64,000 nucleotides of DNA, from the NCBI RefSeq assembly GCF_902498805.1, contig NZ_LR701596.1, forward strand, positions 1-64,000, in the 5' to 3' direction. Positions 1-7,978 of the stretch are shown here, piece by piece; positions within the stretch are counted from its first letter, which is position 1, and each line of letters opens with the position of its first letter. This DNA is from Imperialibacter sp. EC-SDR9 (GTDB taxonomy: Bacteria; Bacteroidota; Bacteroidia; Cytophagales; Cyclobacteriaceae). The notes below the pieces were generated by a model. That model made no database searches, was not told the DNA's origin, and saw nothing but the letters and a program-made list of their open reading frames with translations. The translations under genes were made by a program, and so were the position numbers.

Positions 1-621
1 CGGAAGGTCAACTCACGAACGAACCGCTGGCTTAGCTTTTCTTTTTTTTCATAACATTTGAAGTTTGATGATTCACTTCAAGATACGGATTTCGAAAAGC
101 TACCTCCGTAAGGAGGTTTCGTTCAACAACTCTGTATGCCCAATCGCCATATACCAATTATAACAATTTTTCCGCTTCAAAGATCAAAATAGCTAAACAA
201 CCCAAGCAAAGCCAGCATGTCCGTTTTCCAACCGCATACTATGAATCTAATATACCACTGACCCTTCCTGCTCCGCCTGGTATTTGAAAGCTCACCTCCC
301 ATTGAAAGCGGCACAATATCAAAACATCGCTATGTTTGACCGGAAAGATAGCTGTGTTTCTAAGGTCTGCTACACAGCAAATGGGGTGGTTGCTACGAAG
401 CAAACGAGTTGGCGCTGGGCTGCTGGAAAAAAGGGCATTTGAACGGCCGAAGCGGCCTGCGTTAATTAATCGCACAAAAACAATGGCAAAAAGACCAGTA
501 TTCCTGGGTACTCAATATACATATACCATCATAACCAAAAATTGAAGACCTTTGCAGTCTTAATACCATGAGGCGCCCTCACCCGGGGGCAGCGCTCTAT
601 TCACCGAACAATTAGCAACCT
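1..621. other. non-coding stretch upstream of rapA
   Basis: I see no convincing gene here. The short open frames on both strands have no recognisable domain and odd composition. Positions 102-107 and 112-117 form a small perfect hairpin (ACCTCC, GTAA loop, GGAGGT). It is followed only by a short interrupted T stretch on either strand, so at best it is a weak terminator for a gene lying to the left of the window. T-rich sequence at 38-51 also fits the tail of an intergenic region. Confidence 0.4.
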
Positions 622-3453
622 TTGGAAAACTTCTTCCCCGATCAACGATGGACAAGTGCAGGCGAGCCCGAATTGGGCGTGGGCATTGTGACTGAGACCA
701 GTAAAGGCCGTGTAAAGCTACACTTTCCCATAGCTGACGAAGTAAGGCAGTACACCGTGGAGAATGCACCCCTGCGCAGAGTGGTTTTCAAACCAGGCGA
801 TTCCATTGCCGACAAGGACAAACGTCCATTGATGGTGGAGCGTGTGGAAGCGGACGGGCACTTATTTATCTATATCGGTCAGGGCAGGCAGCTGTCGGAG
901 GCTGACCTTGGTGATGTGTCTGTTAAGCACGGTGTAGACGACCGCCTTTTTATGGGGGATGTCGATACACCCGAACTATTTGCCTTGCGCAGGAAGACGC
1001 TTTACTACGACCACAACCGCAGAATTTCGCCCATCAATGGGTTTGTGGGGGGCCGGATTGACCTGATACCCCACCAGCTATATATCGCCCATGAGGTGAG
1101 CAGCCGACATGCACCCCGGGTGCTGCTGTCGGACCAGGTCGGGCTTGGCAAAACCATTGAAGCCTGTTTGATCCTCCACCGCCTGCTGCTGACAGGGCGT
1201 ATTTCAAGGGTGCTGATCCTCGTGCCCGACTCACTGGTTCACCAGTGGTTTGTGGAAATGCTGAGGCGATTCAATTTGTGGTTTCATATTTACGATGAAG
1301 TACGATGCGCCTCGCTGGATGGTGGCGCACCCGATGCCAATCCATTTCTGGATGATCAGTTGATCATTTGCAGCACGTCTTTTTTAGCGGGCTCACAAGT
1401 GCGGGCACGGCAGGCGCTGTCGGCCGGTTGGGACATGCTGGTGGTAGACGAAGCCCATCATTTGGAATGGTCCGTCGACAAGGTCAGCCCAGAGTATGGT
1501 ATTGTGGAGCTTCTGAGTAAAGCCGCCAAAGGGCTGCTGCTGTTGACCGCCACGCCTGAGCAGTTGGGTGTGGAAAGTCATTTCGCCCGGCTTAGGCTGT
1601 TGGATCCGGACAGGTACGCCAACTACGAAGCATTCAAAAATGAGCCGCACGACTACAAAGCCATCGCCAATATTGTAGAAGCGCTCTCGTCAGGAAAGCC
1701 CTTGCAGGCAGCCGACACCCAGTTGCTGGAATCGATGTTTGGCAAGGAGAGACTAACCACCCTGGCAAAAGAAGGTGAAACAGCAAATAACAACCTTATT
1801 GAAGATTTGCTCGACCAGCACGGGCCGGGCCGGGTGGTGTTCCGAAACACCCGATCGGCTATGAGTGGGTTCCCCAAGCGGAAGGCGCATCTTGTTCCTA
1901 TCAAAGCAGATGAGCAGCACAACTTGTGGATAGATCGGTTGTCGCAGGAATATGCCCTCGACTCAGAGCCATCATTAGCTGATGCCCCTTCACAGAAGTT
2001 TTGGTTCGAAGAAGACCCAAGGGTGAGCTGGCTGGTGAAGCTGATGAAGAAGCTAAAGCCTGCAAAGGCAGTGCTCATTTGCCGGAGCAAAGAAAAAGTG
2101 CTGGCATTGGAAAGTGCTTTAGGTCAGCTCAGCGGCATCAAAGTGGCCGTTTTCCACGAAGACCTTACCATTGTGCAGCGAGATAGGAATGCGGCCTGGT
2201 TTGCTGAGCCTGATGGTGCCCGACTGCTTCTCTGCTCCGAAATTGGCAGTGAGGGCAGGAATTTTCAATTTGCCCACCACCTTATTTTGTTCGATTTACC
2301 AGCTCATCCGGAGTTGCTGGAGCAAAGGATTGGGCGATTGGATCGGATAGGGCAGTCGGAAGATATCCAGATCCATGTGCCTTACCTTATTGGCAGCCCG
2401 CAGGAAGTGCTGGTGAGGTGGTTTCATGAGGGGCTCAATGCCTTTGAAGAAAACCTGGAAGGCGGCAATCAACTGGCGCAATTGTTTGGCGAGCGGTTGA
2501 AGGAAGCCACACAGTCGGTTGGGTCACCCAAGGCAGACAACCAATTGAAATCACTCATTGCTGACACCGCTACCTTTCAGCAAGACCTAAAGCAGATGCT
2601 TGCCAATGGCCGTGATCGATTGCTTGAAATGAATTCCTTTCGACCCGAAGTGGCTAAAAAACTGATGGAGCAGATCGGAGAGGCCGATCTTGACATGGGG
2701 CTGGAGAAGTACATGATTCAGGTTTTTCACCATTTTTCTATTGATATGGAAGACCTGGCACCCCGAACGTATTTGCTGCACCCTACGCAGGCCAATACAT
2801 ACAAATTCCCTTCCCTACCTGACGAAGGCATGGCGGTTACTTTCGACCGGAAACGTGCCCTGGCCAGGGAAGATATGAGTTTCGTTAGCTGGGATCATCC
2901 CATGACCACAGGCGCCATGGACATGGTGTTGAGCTTGGGCACGGGAGGGGCCAGCTATGGCGTCCTCCGGGGAACCAGGAACTCTGCCATCCTTTTGGAA
3001 GTGCTCTTTGTGCTGGAAACTTCAGGCGGGCAAAGCACGCATGTGGATCGCTTTCTGCCTGCCACGCCGCTCAGGGTGGTGGTTGATCATGGCGGCGAGG
3101 ATGTAACGGATGATTATCCTATTGAACTGTTCGATCAACACCTGAGACCCGGACGGGTCGAAGATATGCTGGAGAATGATACGCTCGTAGATGAAATTCT
3201 TCCTAGCATGCTCAAAGCGGCAACGGCGGTGGCCGAAGGGCTAAAAGCGGACGAAGTTTTGAAAGGAATGCAAGAAATGAGCGTTACGATGAACCATGAA
3301 ATCGGGCGACTGAAGGCGCTTCACGATAAAAACGAGAACGTCAGGCCGGAAGAAATTCAGCTGGCACTCGAAGAGCGGGCCAAACTTGCCTCTCTCATCA
3401 AAAACGCCCGCATCAGAATGGATGCCGTGCAGCTGGTGAGGGAGGGGGAGTGA
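622..3453 (+). CDS. rapA: RNA polymerase-associated SWI2/SNF2 ATPase RapA
   Basis: RapA binds RNA polymerase and uses ATP to release and recycle it from stalled or post-termination complexes. The 943-aa product resembles the enterobacterial protein (about 968 aa) along its whole length: an N-terminal Tudor-like region (about 1-110), helicase motif I near residue 170 (DQVGLGKT; most homologs have DEVGLGKT), motif II DEAHH near 275, the second RecA lobe with ERIGRLDRIGQ near 570, and a long C-terminal region. I chose the TTG start because the next residues (DQRW) align with the family N-terminus and the first in-frame ATG would remove about 70 residues of that domain. It is monocistronic and converges on a TA module. 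The substrate and partner are family knowledge; the glutamate-to-glutamine change in motif I is the only oddity seen. Confidence 0.93.
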   Translation: MENFFPDQRWTSAGEPELGVGIVTETSKGRVKLHFPIADEVRQYTVENAPLRRVVFKPGDSIADKDKRPLMVERVEADGHLFIYIGQGRQLSEADLGDVSVKHGVDDRLFMGDVDTPELFALRRKTLYYDHNRRISPINGFVGGRIDLIPHQLYIAHEVSSRHAPRVLLSDQVGLGKTIEACLILHRLLLTGRISRVLILVPDSLVHQWFVEMLRRFNLWFHIYDEVRCASLDGGAPDANPFLDDQLIICSTSFLAGSQVRARQALSAGWDMLVVDEAHHLEWSVDKVSPEYGIVELLSKAAKGLLLLTATPEQLGVESHFARLRLLDPDRYANYEAFKNEPHDYKAIANIVEALSSGKPLQAADTQLLESMFGKERLTTLAKEGETANNNLIEDLLDQHGPGRVVFRNTRSAMSGFPKRKAHLVPIKADEQHNLWIDRLSQEYALDSEPSLADAPSQKFWFEEDPRVSWLVKLMKKLKPAKAVLICRSKEKVLALESALGQLSGIKVAVFHEDLTIVQRDRNAAWFAEPDGARLLLCSEIGSEGRNFQFAHHLILFDLPAHPELLEQRIGRLDRIGQSEDIQIHVPYLIGSPQEVLVRWFHEGLNAFEENLEGGNQLAQLFGERLKEATQSVGSPKADNQLKSLIADTATFQQDLKQMLANGRDRLLEMNSFRPEVAKKLMEQIGEADLDMGLEKYMIQVFHHFSIDMEDLAPRTYLLHPTQANTYKFPSLPDEGMAVTFDRKRALAREDMSFVSWDHPMTTGAMDMVLSLGTGGASYGVLRGTRNSAILLEVLFVLETSGGQSTHVDRFLPATPLRVVVDHGGEDVTDDYPIELFDQHLRPGRVEDMLENDTLVDEILPSMLKAATAVAEGLKADEVLKGMQEMSVTMNHEIGRLKALHDKNENVRPEEIQLALEERAKLASLIKNARIRMDAVQLVREGE

Positions 3454-3485
3454 GTTTGTTATCGCAACACTCTCATGCCCAATTG

Positions 3486-3755
3486 CTATGGAAAGAGCTT
3501 GTAGATGTCTTTTCTGTGAGCAACAATGATAAAGCGGAAAGTGGTTTCGTTGATTTTCTCAAACCCTATCCGGTACTCCCCTATTCTGGCTCGATAATAG
3601 TTTTTGAAACCGGTTAGCTTCTTTATGTTTGGCAAATCCAAGACGGAGTCTGACTTCTCCAATTCGGAGATCAATTTTTCTATTTTGTGGTAGAGCGATC
3701 TGTTCTTGGTTTTGTCAAGTGATTTCGCAAATGACTTGTCAAATTCAATAATCAC
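3486..3755 (-). CDS. RelE/ParE-family toxin
   Basis: An 89-aa basic protein with the RelE/ParE fold signature: an N-terminal FDKSFAKSLDK stretch, a central helix pair, then YRARIGEYRIGFE and a C-terminal IIVAHRKDIY strand. The YRxRxGxYRI pattern is typical of type II toxins that act as ribosome-dependent mRNA interferases or, in the ParE branch, gyrase poisons; the branch cannot be decided here. Its ATG overlaps the antitoxin stop by 4 bp, the usual translational coupling. Length is normal and the frame is intact, so it should be functional. It converges with rapA 32 bp away. Confidence 0.82.
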   Translation of the reverse strand: MIIEFDKSFAKSLDKTKNRSLYHKIEKLISELEKSDSVLDLPNIKKLTGFKNYYRARIGEYRIGFEKINETTFRFIIVAHRKDIYKLFP

Positions 3756-3949
3756 TTTGCCCTCAATTTGGTCATTATGGAATCACGATCAACTGTCTCA
3801 CCAGTCTTGATAGCGTCCATGGCTGAACCAATAGCAAAGTCCTCGAACTGATCGTCTGCAACGTTTATTACGTCTCCGCCTAGCTTTTTAGCAAGATCCG
3901 ACAACAGTTTGTTACTTTTTTTGTCAGCCTTAATAATGATAGCTCCCAT
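3752..3949 (-). CDS. small antitoxin of the RelE/ParE-like module
   Basis: A 65-aa acidic protein immediately upstream of the toxin, in the expected antitoxin-first order. It has an N-terminal IIIKADKKSNKLL segment, a central GGDVINVADDQFEDFAIG segment and a C-terminal helix likely to wrap the toxin. The frame extends five codons further to a TTG, but the ATG at 3949 starts directly at the conserved-looking part and is preferred. No helix-turn-helix or ribbon-helix-helix is obvious, so autoregulation is not shown. A weak promoter-like TATCTTTA lies just upstream on this strand. Function is inferred from gene order and the 4-bp overlap. Confidence 0.7.
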   Translation of the reverse strand: MGAIIIKADKKSNKLLSDLAKKLGGDVINVADDQFEDFAIGSAMDAIKTGETVDRDSIMTKLRAK

Positions 3950-4100
3950 ATTACTAAATTTCAATAAAGATATGACTTCATACTAAAAACGAGAATATCT
4001 GGTCAGAAGAAACTGAGCTGGCCCACGCATTATCAGTTCAGGATAAAATTTAATGCAGTAGTGGAATTTTACATCCCATCACCATAAACCACCAACGGTT

Positions 4101-4412
4101 TCAAGCAATATCCATTTTGTGATCAAGAAGCTCCACGTTAAAGTTTATCTTGGCATTGAGGGCCTTAAACACTTTTATGATTGTCTCAAATCGAGCATCG
4201 GTTAGGCTATTCTCCAGTTTAGAGATTTGAGCTTTTTTAACCCCTACCAATGCACCAAGCTGCTCCTGAGTGAGATGACGTTCTTTGCGAGCATCCTTAA
4301 TGGCTTGCCCCAATAAGTCCATTCTCAATTCATATTCAAAGGCTTCCCGATTTGGAGTACCCTTCTTGCCAACATGCTTATCCGTCAGTTCTTCAAGTGT
4401 ATATGTCTTCAT
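4101..4412 (-). CDS. HigA-like Xre-family antitoxin
   Basis: A 103-aa protein with a helix-turn-helix of the Xre/Cro type at about residues 33-88: LGQAIKDARKERHLTQEQLG followed by VGVKKAQISKLEN and a dimerisation helix. It follows its toxin gene (toxin first), the order typical of higBA modules, and overlaps it by 4 bp. HigA proteins neutralise HigB and repress the operon; the perfect inverted repeat over the promoter at 4773-4806 is the likely operator. The symbol higA is withheld because the family is broad. Confidence 0.82.
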   Translation of the reverse strand: MKTYTLEELTDKHVGKKGTPNREAFEYELRMDLLGQAIKDARKERHLTQEQLGALVGVKKAQISKLENSLTDARFETIIKVFKALNAKINFNVELLDHKMDIA

Positions 4413-4759
4413 GGCTTCATTCCCGTTTTGTCATTAAAATACCTCTGTCTCAATTTTTCGGCTCTTTCTATTTCCGATTTGGGTAGCTTTCCTGTTTTCT
4501 TGATTATTCCGTGGGTCGAGATCACCACTGTATCTAAACCATCATGTTTATCCCAGAATGCGAAAAAGCGGATGTAGGTTTTTTGATAGAGCGTTCGGAA
4601 TTCCCAAACATCACCCGTCAGCTTTTTGAAGAGCTCCTTGTCGTTAGCATTTCTTGCCTTCCAGATATTAAAGAGAACCTTTTCCCTGGATTTAACTGGC
4701 AAACTTGCCAGAAAGTCAGCCGCTTCTTCCATGAACTCAACCCTAAACCGCTCAGCCAT
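4409..4759 (-). CDS. HigB/Gp49-like RelE-superfamily toxin
   Basis: A 116-aa protein of the phage-derived Gp49-like (HigB-2) branch of the RelE superfamily: a FMEEAADFLASLP helix, LTGDVWEFRTLYQKTYIRFFAF as two short strands, then TVVISTHGIIKKTGKLP and a basic C-terminal helix. Homologs are ribosome-dependent mRNA endonucleases. It leads a two-gene operon with the Xre antitoxin. The start codon is only about 8 nt downstream of the inferred transcription start, so the leader is very short. Length and motifs look intact. Confidence 0.8.
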   Translation of the reverse strand: MAERFRVEFMEEAADFLASLPVKSREKVLFNIWKARNANDKELFKKLTGDVWEFRTLYQKTYIRFFAFWDKHDGLDTVVISTHGIIKKTGKLPKSEIERAEKLRQRYFNDKTGMKP

Positions 4760-4772
4760 TGCGCTTTTAACA

Positions 4773-4806
4773 CAAAGATAATTGTTTCCTTATTAAGAAA
4801 CAATTA
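4773..4806 (-). promoter_or_regulatory. promoter with overlapping inverted-repeat operator for the higBA-like operon
   Basis: On the minus strand TTG (4803-4801) is followed after 20 nt by TATCTTTG (4780-4773), matching the Bacteroidota housekeeping promoter TTG-N19-21-TAnnTTTG. A perfect 10-bp inverted repeat (TAATTGTTTC at 4779-4788 and GAAACAATTA at 4797-4806, 8-bp spacer) covers both boxes. Its position suggests the antitoxin or toxin-antitoxin complex represses by blocking RNA polymerase. Repeat and boxes are seen directly; regulation is inferred. Confidence 0.65.
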
Positions 4807-4938
4807 CCGGAAAAGAGAAGGGCCTGCAGTTGAGACGAGTTAGCATTTATTGGTAGCGGCGAGACGCCGAAATAGATGACCCAACAAGCCTGCGCGGCCC
4901 GGCGGCCACTTGCGGGATGGGGGGGGTCAGCATCTGCG

Positions 4939-5337
4939 CTATTTCGCAAACGTAGATTTCCAATAAAAATCGTCAACACCCAGGGCTTCTAGTTCACTAG
5001 TAAAATTTAATGAGTCAAGTGGTCCGATGATATTACTCTCCGCATCGGAGTGGATGCCAGAATCAATTACTTTAAAAATAAAATACTCAGGTTTCTCAAA
5101 TTCTCTTTTGGCAAAGATATAGTCCTCAGAATACCCAATAGCTGTTACTGGTGCCTCTATTAATCCAATTCCGCCCCATTCTTTATCTTCATATCCAATG
5201 TGAACACCTTTATCAAGGTTAGGTTCACCATAGACATAGTAATTGGTCTCATTTATGAATTCAGTATCACCATCTGCAAAAGGAAAACACCCTGTTAGCA
5301 TGTTGAGAGTTATTGATACTAAAAATGCAATTCTCAT
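4939..5337 (-). CDS. small predicted lipoprotein of unknown function
   Basis: A 132-aa protein with an N-terminal hydrophobic segment and lipobox LTGC at residues 14-17, so it is probably a lipid-anchored envelope protein. The mature part is acidic and has no domain I recognise. The gene is A+T-rich like its neighbours on the same strand and unlike rapA, which fits an acquired segment. It stands alone, with 170 bp to the upstream gene. Confidence 0.6.
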   Translation of the reverse strand: MRIAFLVSITLNMLTGCFPFADGDTEFINETNYYVYGEPNLDKGVHIGYEDKEWGGIGLIEAPVTAIGYSEDYIFAKREFEKPEYFIFKVIDSGIHSDAESNIIGPLDSLNFTSELEALGVDDFYWKSTFAK

Positions 5338-5506
5338 GAGTGAAACTGATAAAAACTAACACCTTGCTTAAGTAAGTGTCGGAGTTCTATGTAGCTCTGC
5401 TTGCACTTAGCCACTTTAACAAATATAATATGTGGCGGAGATTCCAAGCCAGCAGCCGTCAGTTTACCGACGAGGGCCATATTCGCTATAGTTCGTGCTA
5501 GCAGCA

Positions 5507-6151
5507 TTAGCCTTCCTTTGCCGCTATCGCACGCCCCTTTTTTAACTTTGACTTGTTACGCCATTTAATTATCTCAATTGACAAGTAGCCCAAAAGAAAG
5601 GCAGCGAAAACTGGATTGTAGAAACTATCAACCCAGTCCGGCAGGATAGACTTGAGGAGAATTCTCAGTACAATTATCGCCAAAAACACATAGCCGAAGA
5701 TTCTAGAAATGGCGTTGAGCCGATAAAGTGAAACAGTAACTTGCCAGTTTTGATATCTATAGTTCGTGGGGTCTTTTTCCACGAGCCGTTTAAACGTTTC
5801 CTTAGCCTCGTTGATGTTCTTTTTGTAAAATGCAGCCATCCCCTGGTGGAAAAGGAGGTGTTGGAAATAAGAAATATCTTCCAGTTGTGTTTCGCCCTGG
5901 TATGGGTCAGTTCTCCATAGAGCAATCGCCTTCGTTAAAATTGGATACGCTTCGGAATAATTGCTATTAGCCGATAAAGCCATTCCATAGTCGCCTGTGA
6001 GCTTCATTTTAGCTCGATAATGTTCCTGGTCAACTGACTCATCAATCATGAAAATTTCACTGGAATTCTTCCTGTAATATTCCACTTGCTTTAGCAAATC
6101 TGTGGAAGGCAAGTCGTCAGTTTTTTTTTTGAATTCGTAAATGCTTTTCAT
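5507..6151 (-). CDS. TPR-like protein with two C-terminal membrane segments
   Basis: A 214-aa protein of unknown role. Residues 45-140 look like tetratricopeptide helices (for example YSEAYPILTKAIALW and GMAAFYKKNINEAKETFKRLVEKDP). Two hydrophobic segments follow at about 148-168 and 178-194, ending in a basic tail, so the TPR region and tail probably face the cytoplasm. It lies 18 bp downstream of the lspA remnant on the same strand and may have been cotranscribed with it. No enzymatic motif is seen. Confidence 0.6.
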   Translation of the reverse strand: MKSIYEFKKKTDDLPSTDLLKQVEYYRKNSSEIFMIDESVDQEHYRAKMKLTGDYGMALSANSNYSEAYPILTKAIALWRTDPYQGETQLEDISYFQHLLFHQGMAAFYKKNINEAKETFKRLVEKDPTNYRYQNWQVTVSLYRLNAISRIFGYVFLAIIVLRILLKSILPDWVDSFYNPVFAAFLLGYLSIEIIKWRNKSKLKKGRAIAAKEG

Positions 6152-6169
6152 AAATGTAGCTGGATCCCT

Positions 6170-6694
6170 CTACAATTTGTCGCTGCTAACGCCAGTATGA
6201 ATCAATTTTGCTCGTTTGAGATATGAATCAAATAAAATCACAAACATTCCTGTCATAATTGAAACGTCAGCCATGTTGAAAATTCCAGTTTGAAATAGGA
6301 CAAAGTCAATGTGCAGAAAATCTGTCACTGAACCATAAATAAGTCTGTCGTAAATATTCCCAACCCCACCACCAACCATAAAGCAGATTCCTAACACTGT
6401 CAAGTTAGATAGGCCTTTTTTGGTCAGTAACTAGACAAGAGCTAATCCGAGTACTACTAAAGGTAAAACAGTCAGCAATAAAGATTTTATCGGTGAAGGT
6501 AAATTGTGCCCAACACTTAAAAATGCCCCCGTGTTTTCAACCTTTGTCAACGTCAAATAGCTATTAATCAAGCCTATTTGTTCGTTGTCGTCAATTGTTT
6601 GTCGGGCAATGTTTTTTGAAATCTGGTCGCACGCAATATTTGAACTCAAAATAGTCAGGATTATAAGAGTCCTTAAAATTCCTTTTGGCTTCAT
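6170..6694 (-). pseudogene. lspA: signal peptidase II, interrupted by an in-frame amber codon
   Basis: Prolipoprotein signal peptidase (aspartic, inner membrane) removes signal peptides from lipoproteins. Both catalytic regions are present: GGGVGNIYDR and FNMADVS carry the two aspartates, and the N-terminal half has CDQISK and VENTGAFLS. However, TAG at 6433-6431 interrupts the gene between GLALV and LLTKKG. The downstream half continues in the same frame with no further stop, so this is a nonsense change and not a frameshift. From memory, related proteins often have a tyrosine near here, so TAC or TAT to TAG is the likely event. Translation probably starts at ATG 6694, not at upstream codons. 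A sequencing error, recent inactivation or suppression are all possible; an essential lspA copy should exist elsewhere. Confidence 0.8.
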
Positions 6695-7340
6695 ATGTCT
6701 GTCTAGTCTTATCGTAAATACTTTGTCCCATGGCCTTGCTGCCAAACAACTAAATAACCCCAACTAACCGAAGTTCCCCCTAATCTAACAATTTTCACCC
6801 ATCCAAACTTCTCTTTTTCACCCCATAAAAAGACCATCTTCAGTTAAGCGCTTAACAGGGTACCTGTTAAGCCTTTAACTAGGTGGCAGTTAAGGGCATA
6901 ACAGGGTGGGTGTTAAGCGCATAACAAGGGGTCGGTTAAGGGCATAACCGAAAACGAATAAGCGCTATACACGAGACGATAAAGGGCATAACCGGAAAGG
7001 GTCTTCCCTGGCTCCTTTTCTGTTTTTCAACCAAAGCCTTATATTTGCCACGGCTTCGGTGCAAACTGAGGGACTTTCAAACATGATCAGATAATTTTTT
7101 CACATCTTCCCGTGGCACAAATGGCTTCCTGAATTGATCAGGCAAGTATAATCCCGCCACTCCCGTTACATCAGGTTTCCGATCCGGGTTGTTCATTGTT
7201 AATGATAACATGCATTCCATTTTGCTTTGGTGTTTGACCTTATCCTTTGCGGAGCACAGCATTACCCCGGAATCATTGCAGCCTGATACGCCAGTTTCAA
7301 TATTGGCATTCAACTATTTTTTCATTCAAACTGATACACC
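6695..7340. other. intergenic region holding the palindromic repeat array
   Basis: This stretch separates the lspA remnant from the dihydrofolate-reductase-like gene. Its main content is the repeat array at 6843-6992, described separately. A possible -7 box TATATTTG lies at 7042-7049 on the plus strand but no matching TTG is found 19-21 nt upstream. A 78-codon open frame on the minus strand (7077-7313) has no recognisable domain and is not called. Confidence 0.5.
6843..6992. repeat. array of seven palindromic 14-bp units at about 23-bp period
   Basis: Units of consensus GTTAAGsGCwTAAC start at 6843, 6866, 6889, 6912 and 6935, each separated by exactly 9 bp of unrelated sequence. Two weaker copies follow at 6957 and 6979 (22-bp steps). 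The first unit, GTTAAGCGCTTAAC, is a perfect palindrome and the others are near-palindromes. The regular 22-23 bp spacing puts every unit on roughly the same DNA face. The pattern resembles an iteron or operator array more than CRISPR (units and spacers are too short) or a microsatellite (spacers differ). Confidence 0.85.
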
Positions 7341-7880
7341 ATGCGAAAAATAATATACCACGTAGCCTCAACGCTCGACGGCTACATTGCCCACAAAGAC
7401 GGCACCACCAAGGGTTTCCTTGAAGAGGGAGAACATGTTTCCGACTACCTGGAAAGTCTGAAGGAGTACGACACGGTCATCATGGGCATGCACACGTATG
7501 AATATGGTTACAACTACGGTCTGCGGCCAGGGCAACCCGCCTACCCACACATGATGAACTATATCTTCTCCCGTTCGCTGCATTTTGAAAATGCGCACGA
7601 GCAGGTAAAAGTCATAGGCGATAATCAGATAGACGCCTTGCACGCACTCAAGGAAACTGTAGGATCGCCGATTTATATGTGTGGAGGGGGAAAGTTTGCG
7701 AGCTTTTTGCTGGCCCATAAGCTCATTGATGAACTCAAAATCAAGCTGAACCCGGTACTTTTTGGGGCCGGCATCAAGCTTTTCGAGGGTTCCGAGGAAA
7801 CATATCGTCTGCGTGAGCTGAATTCAATTGCTTATAAGGGCGGTGTTTTTCTTTTGAACTATGAGATAGATTACCTGTAA
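7341..7880 (+). CDS. dihydrofolate reductase-family (RibD C-terminal-like) protein
   Basis: A 179-aa single-domain protein of the DHFR/RibD-C superfamily, NADPH-dependent reductases often annotated YyaP/YwjB-like. Family features visible: N-terminal strand YHVASTLDGYIA, the helix-strand KEYDTVIMGMHTYEYG, a nucleotide-binding loop PIYMCGGGKFASFLLAHKLIDEL, and the C-terminal LNPVLFGAGIKLFEG. The substrate is unknown; such proteins are usually not the housekeeping DHFR. It is monocistronic and followed by a clear intrinsic terminator. Confidence 0.85.
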   Translation: MRKIIYHVASTLDGYIAHKDGTTKGFLEEGEHVSDYLESLKEYDTVIMGMHTYEYGYNYGLRPGQPAYPHMMNYIFSRSLHFENAHEQVKVIGDNQIDALHALKETVGSPIYMCGGGKFASFLLAHKLIDELKIKLNPVLFGAGIKLFEGSEETYRLRELNSIAYKGGVFLLNYEIDYL

Positions 7881-7929
7881 CGATTTGTTCAACACTACCG
7901 AAGCCAGTACCATGGCAGCACTTTTGTTT

Positions 7930-7956
7930 AGCACCTGCCGTGGTGCTTCTTTTTTG
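7930..7956 (+). terminator. intrinsic terminator after the DHFR-like gene
   Basis: Stem AGCACC (7930-7935) and GGTGCT (7942-7947) with a 6-nt loop is followed by TCTTTTTTG. It has the T-run only on the plus strand. It lies about 50 bp after the stop and also insulates the convergent exporter operon. Confidence 0.75.
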
Positions 7957-7978
7957 TGAATGCAAGGTGCAGCACCTT

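Noticed and set aside
336-545. 69-codon plus-strand frame before rapA
   Set aside because: No family resemblance and an opposite-strand frame of similar length overlaps it.
6843-6992. CRISPR array
   Set aside because: Units are 14 bp with 9-bp spacers, too short for CRISPR, and no cas gene is present.
7077-7313. 78-codon minus-strand gene
   Set aside because: No domain, no signal peptide and unusual composition; could not be supported beyond an open frame.
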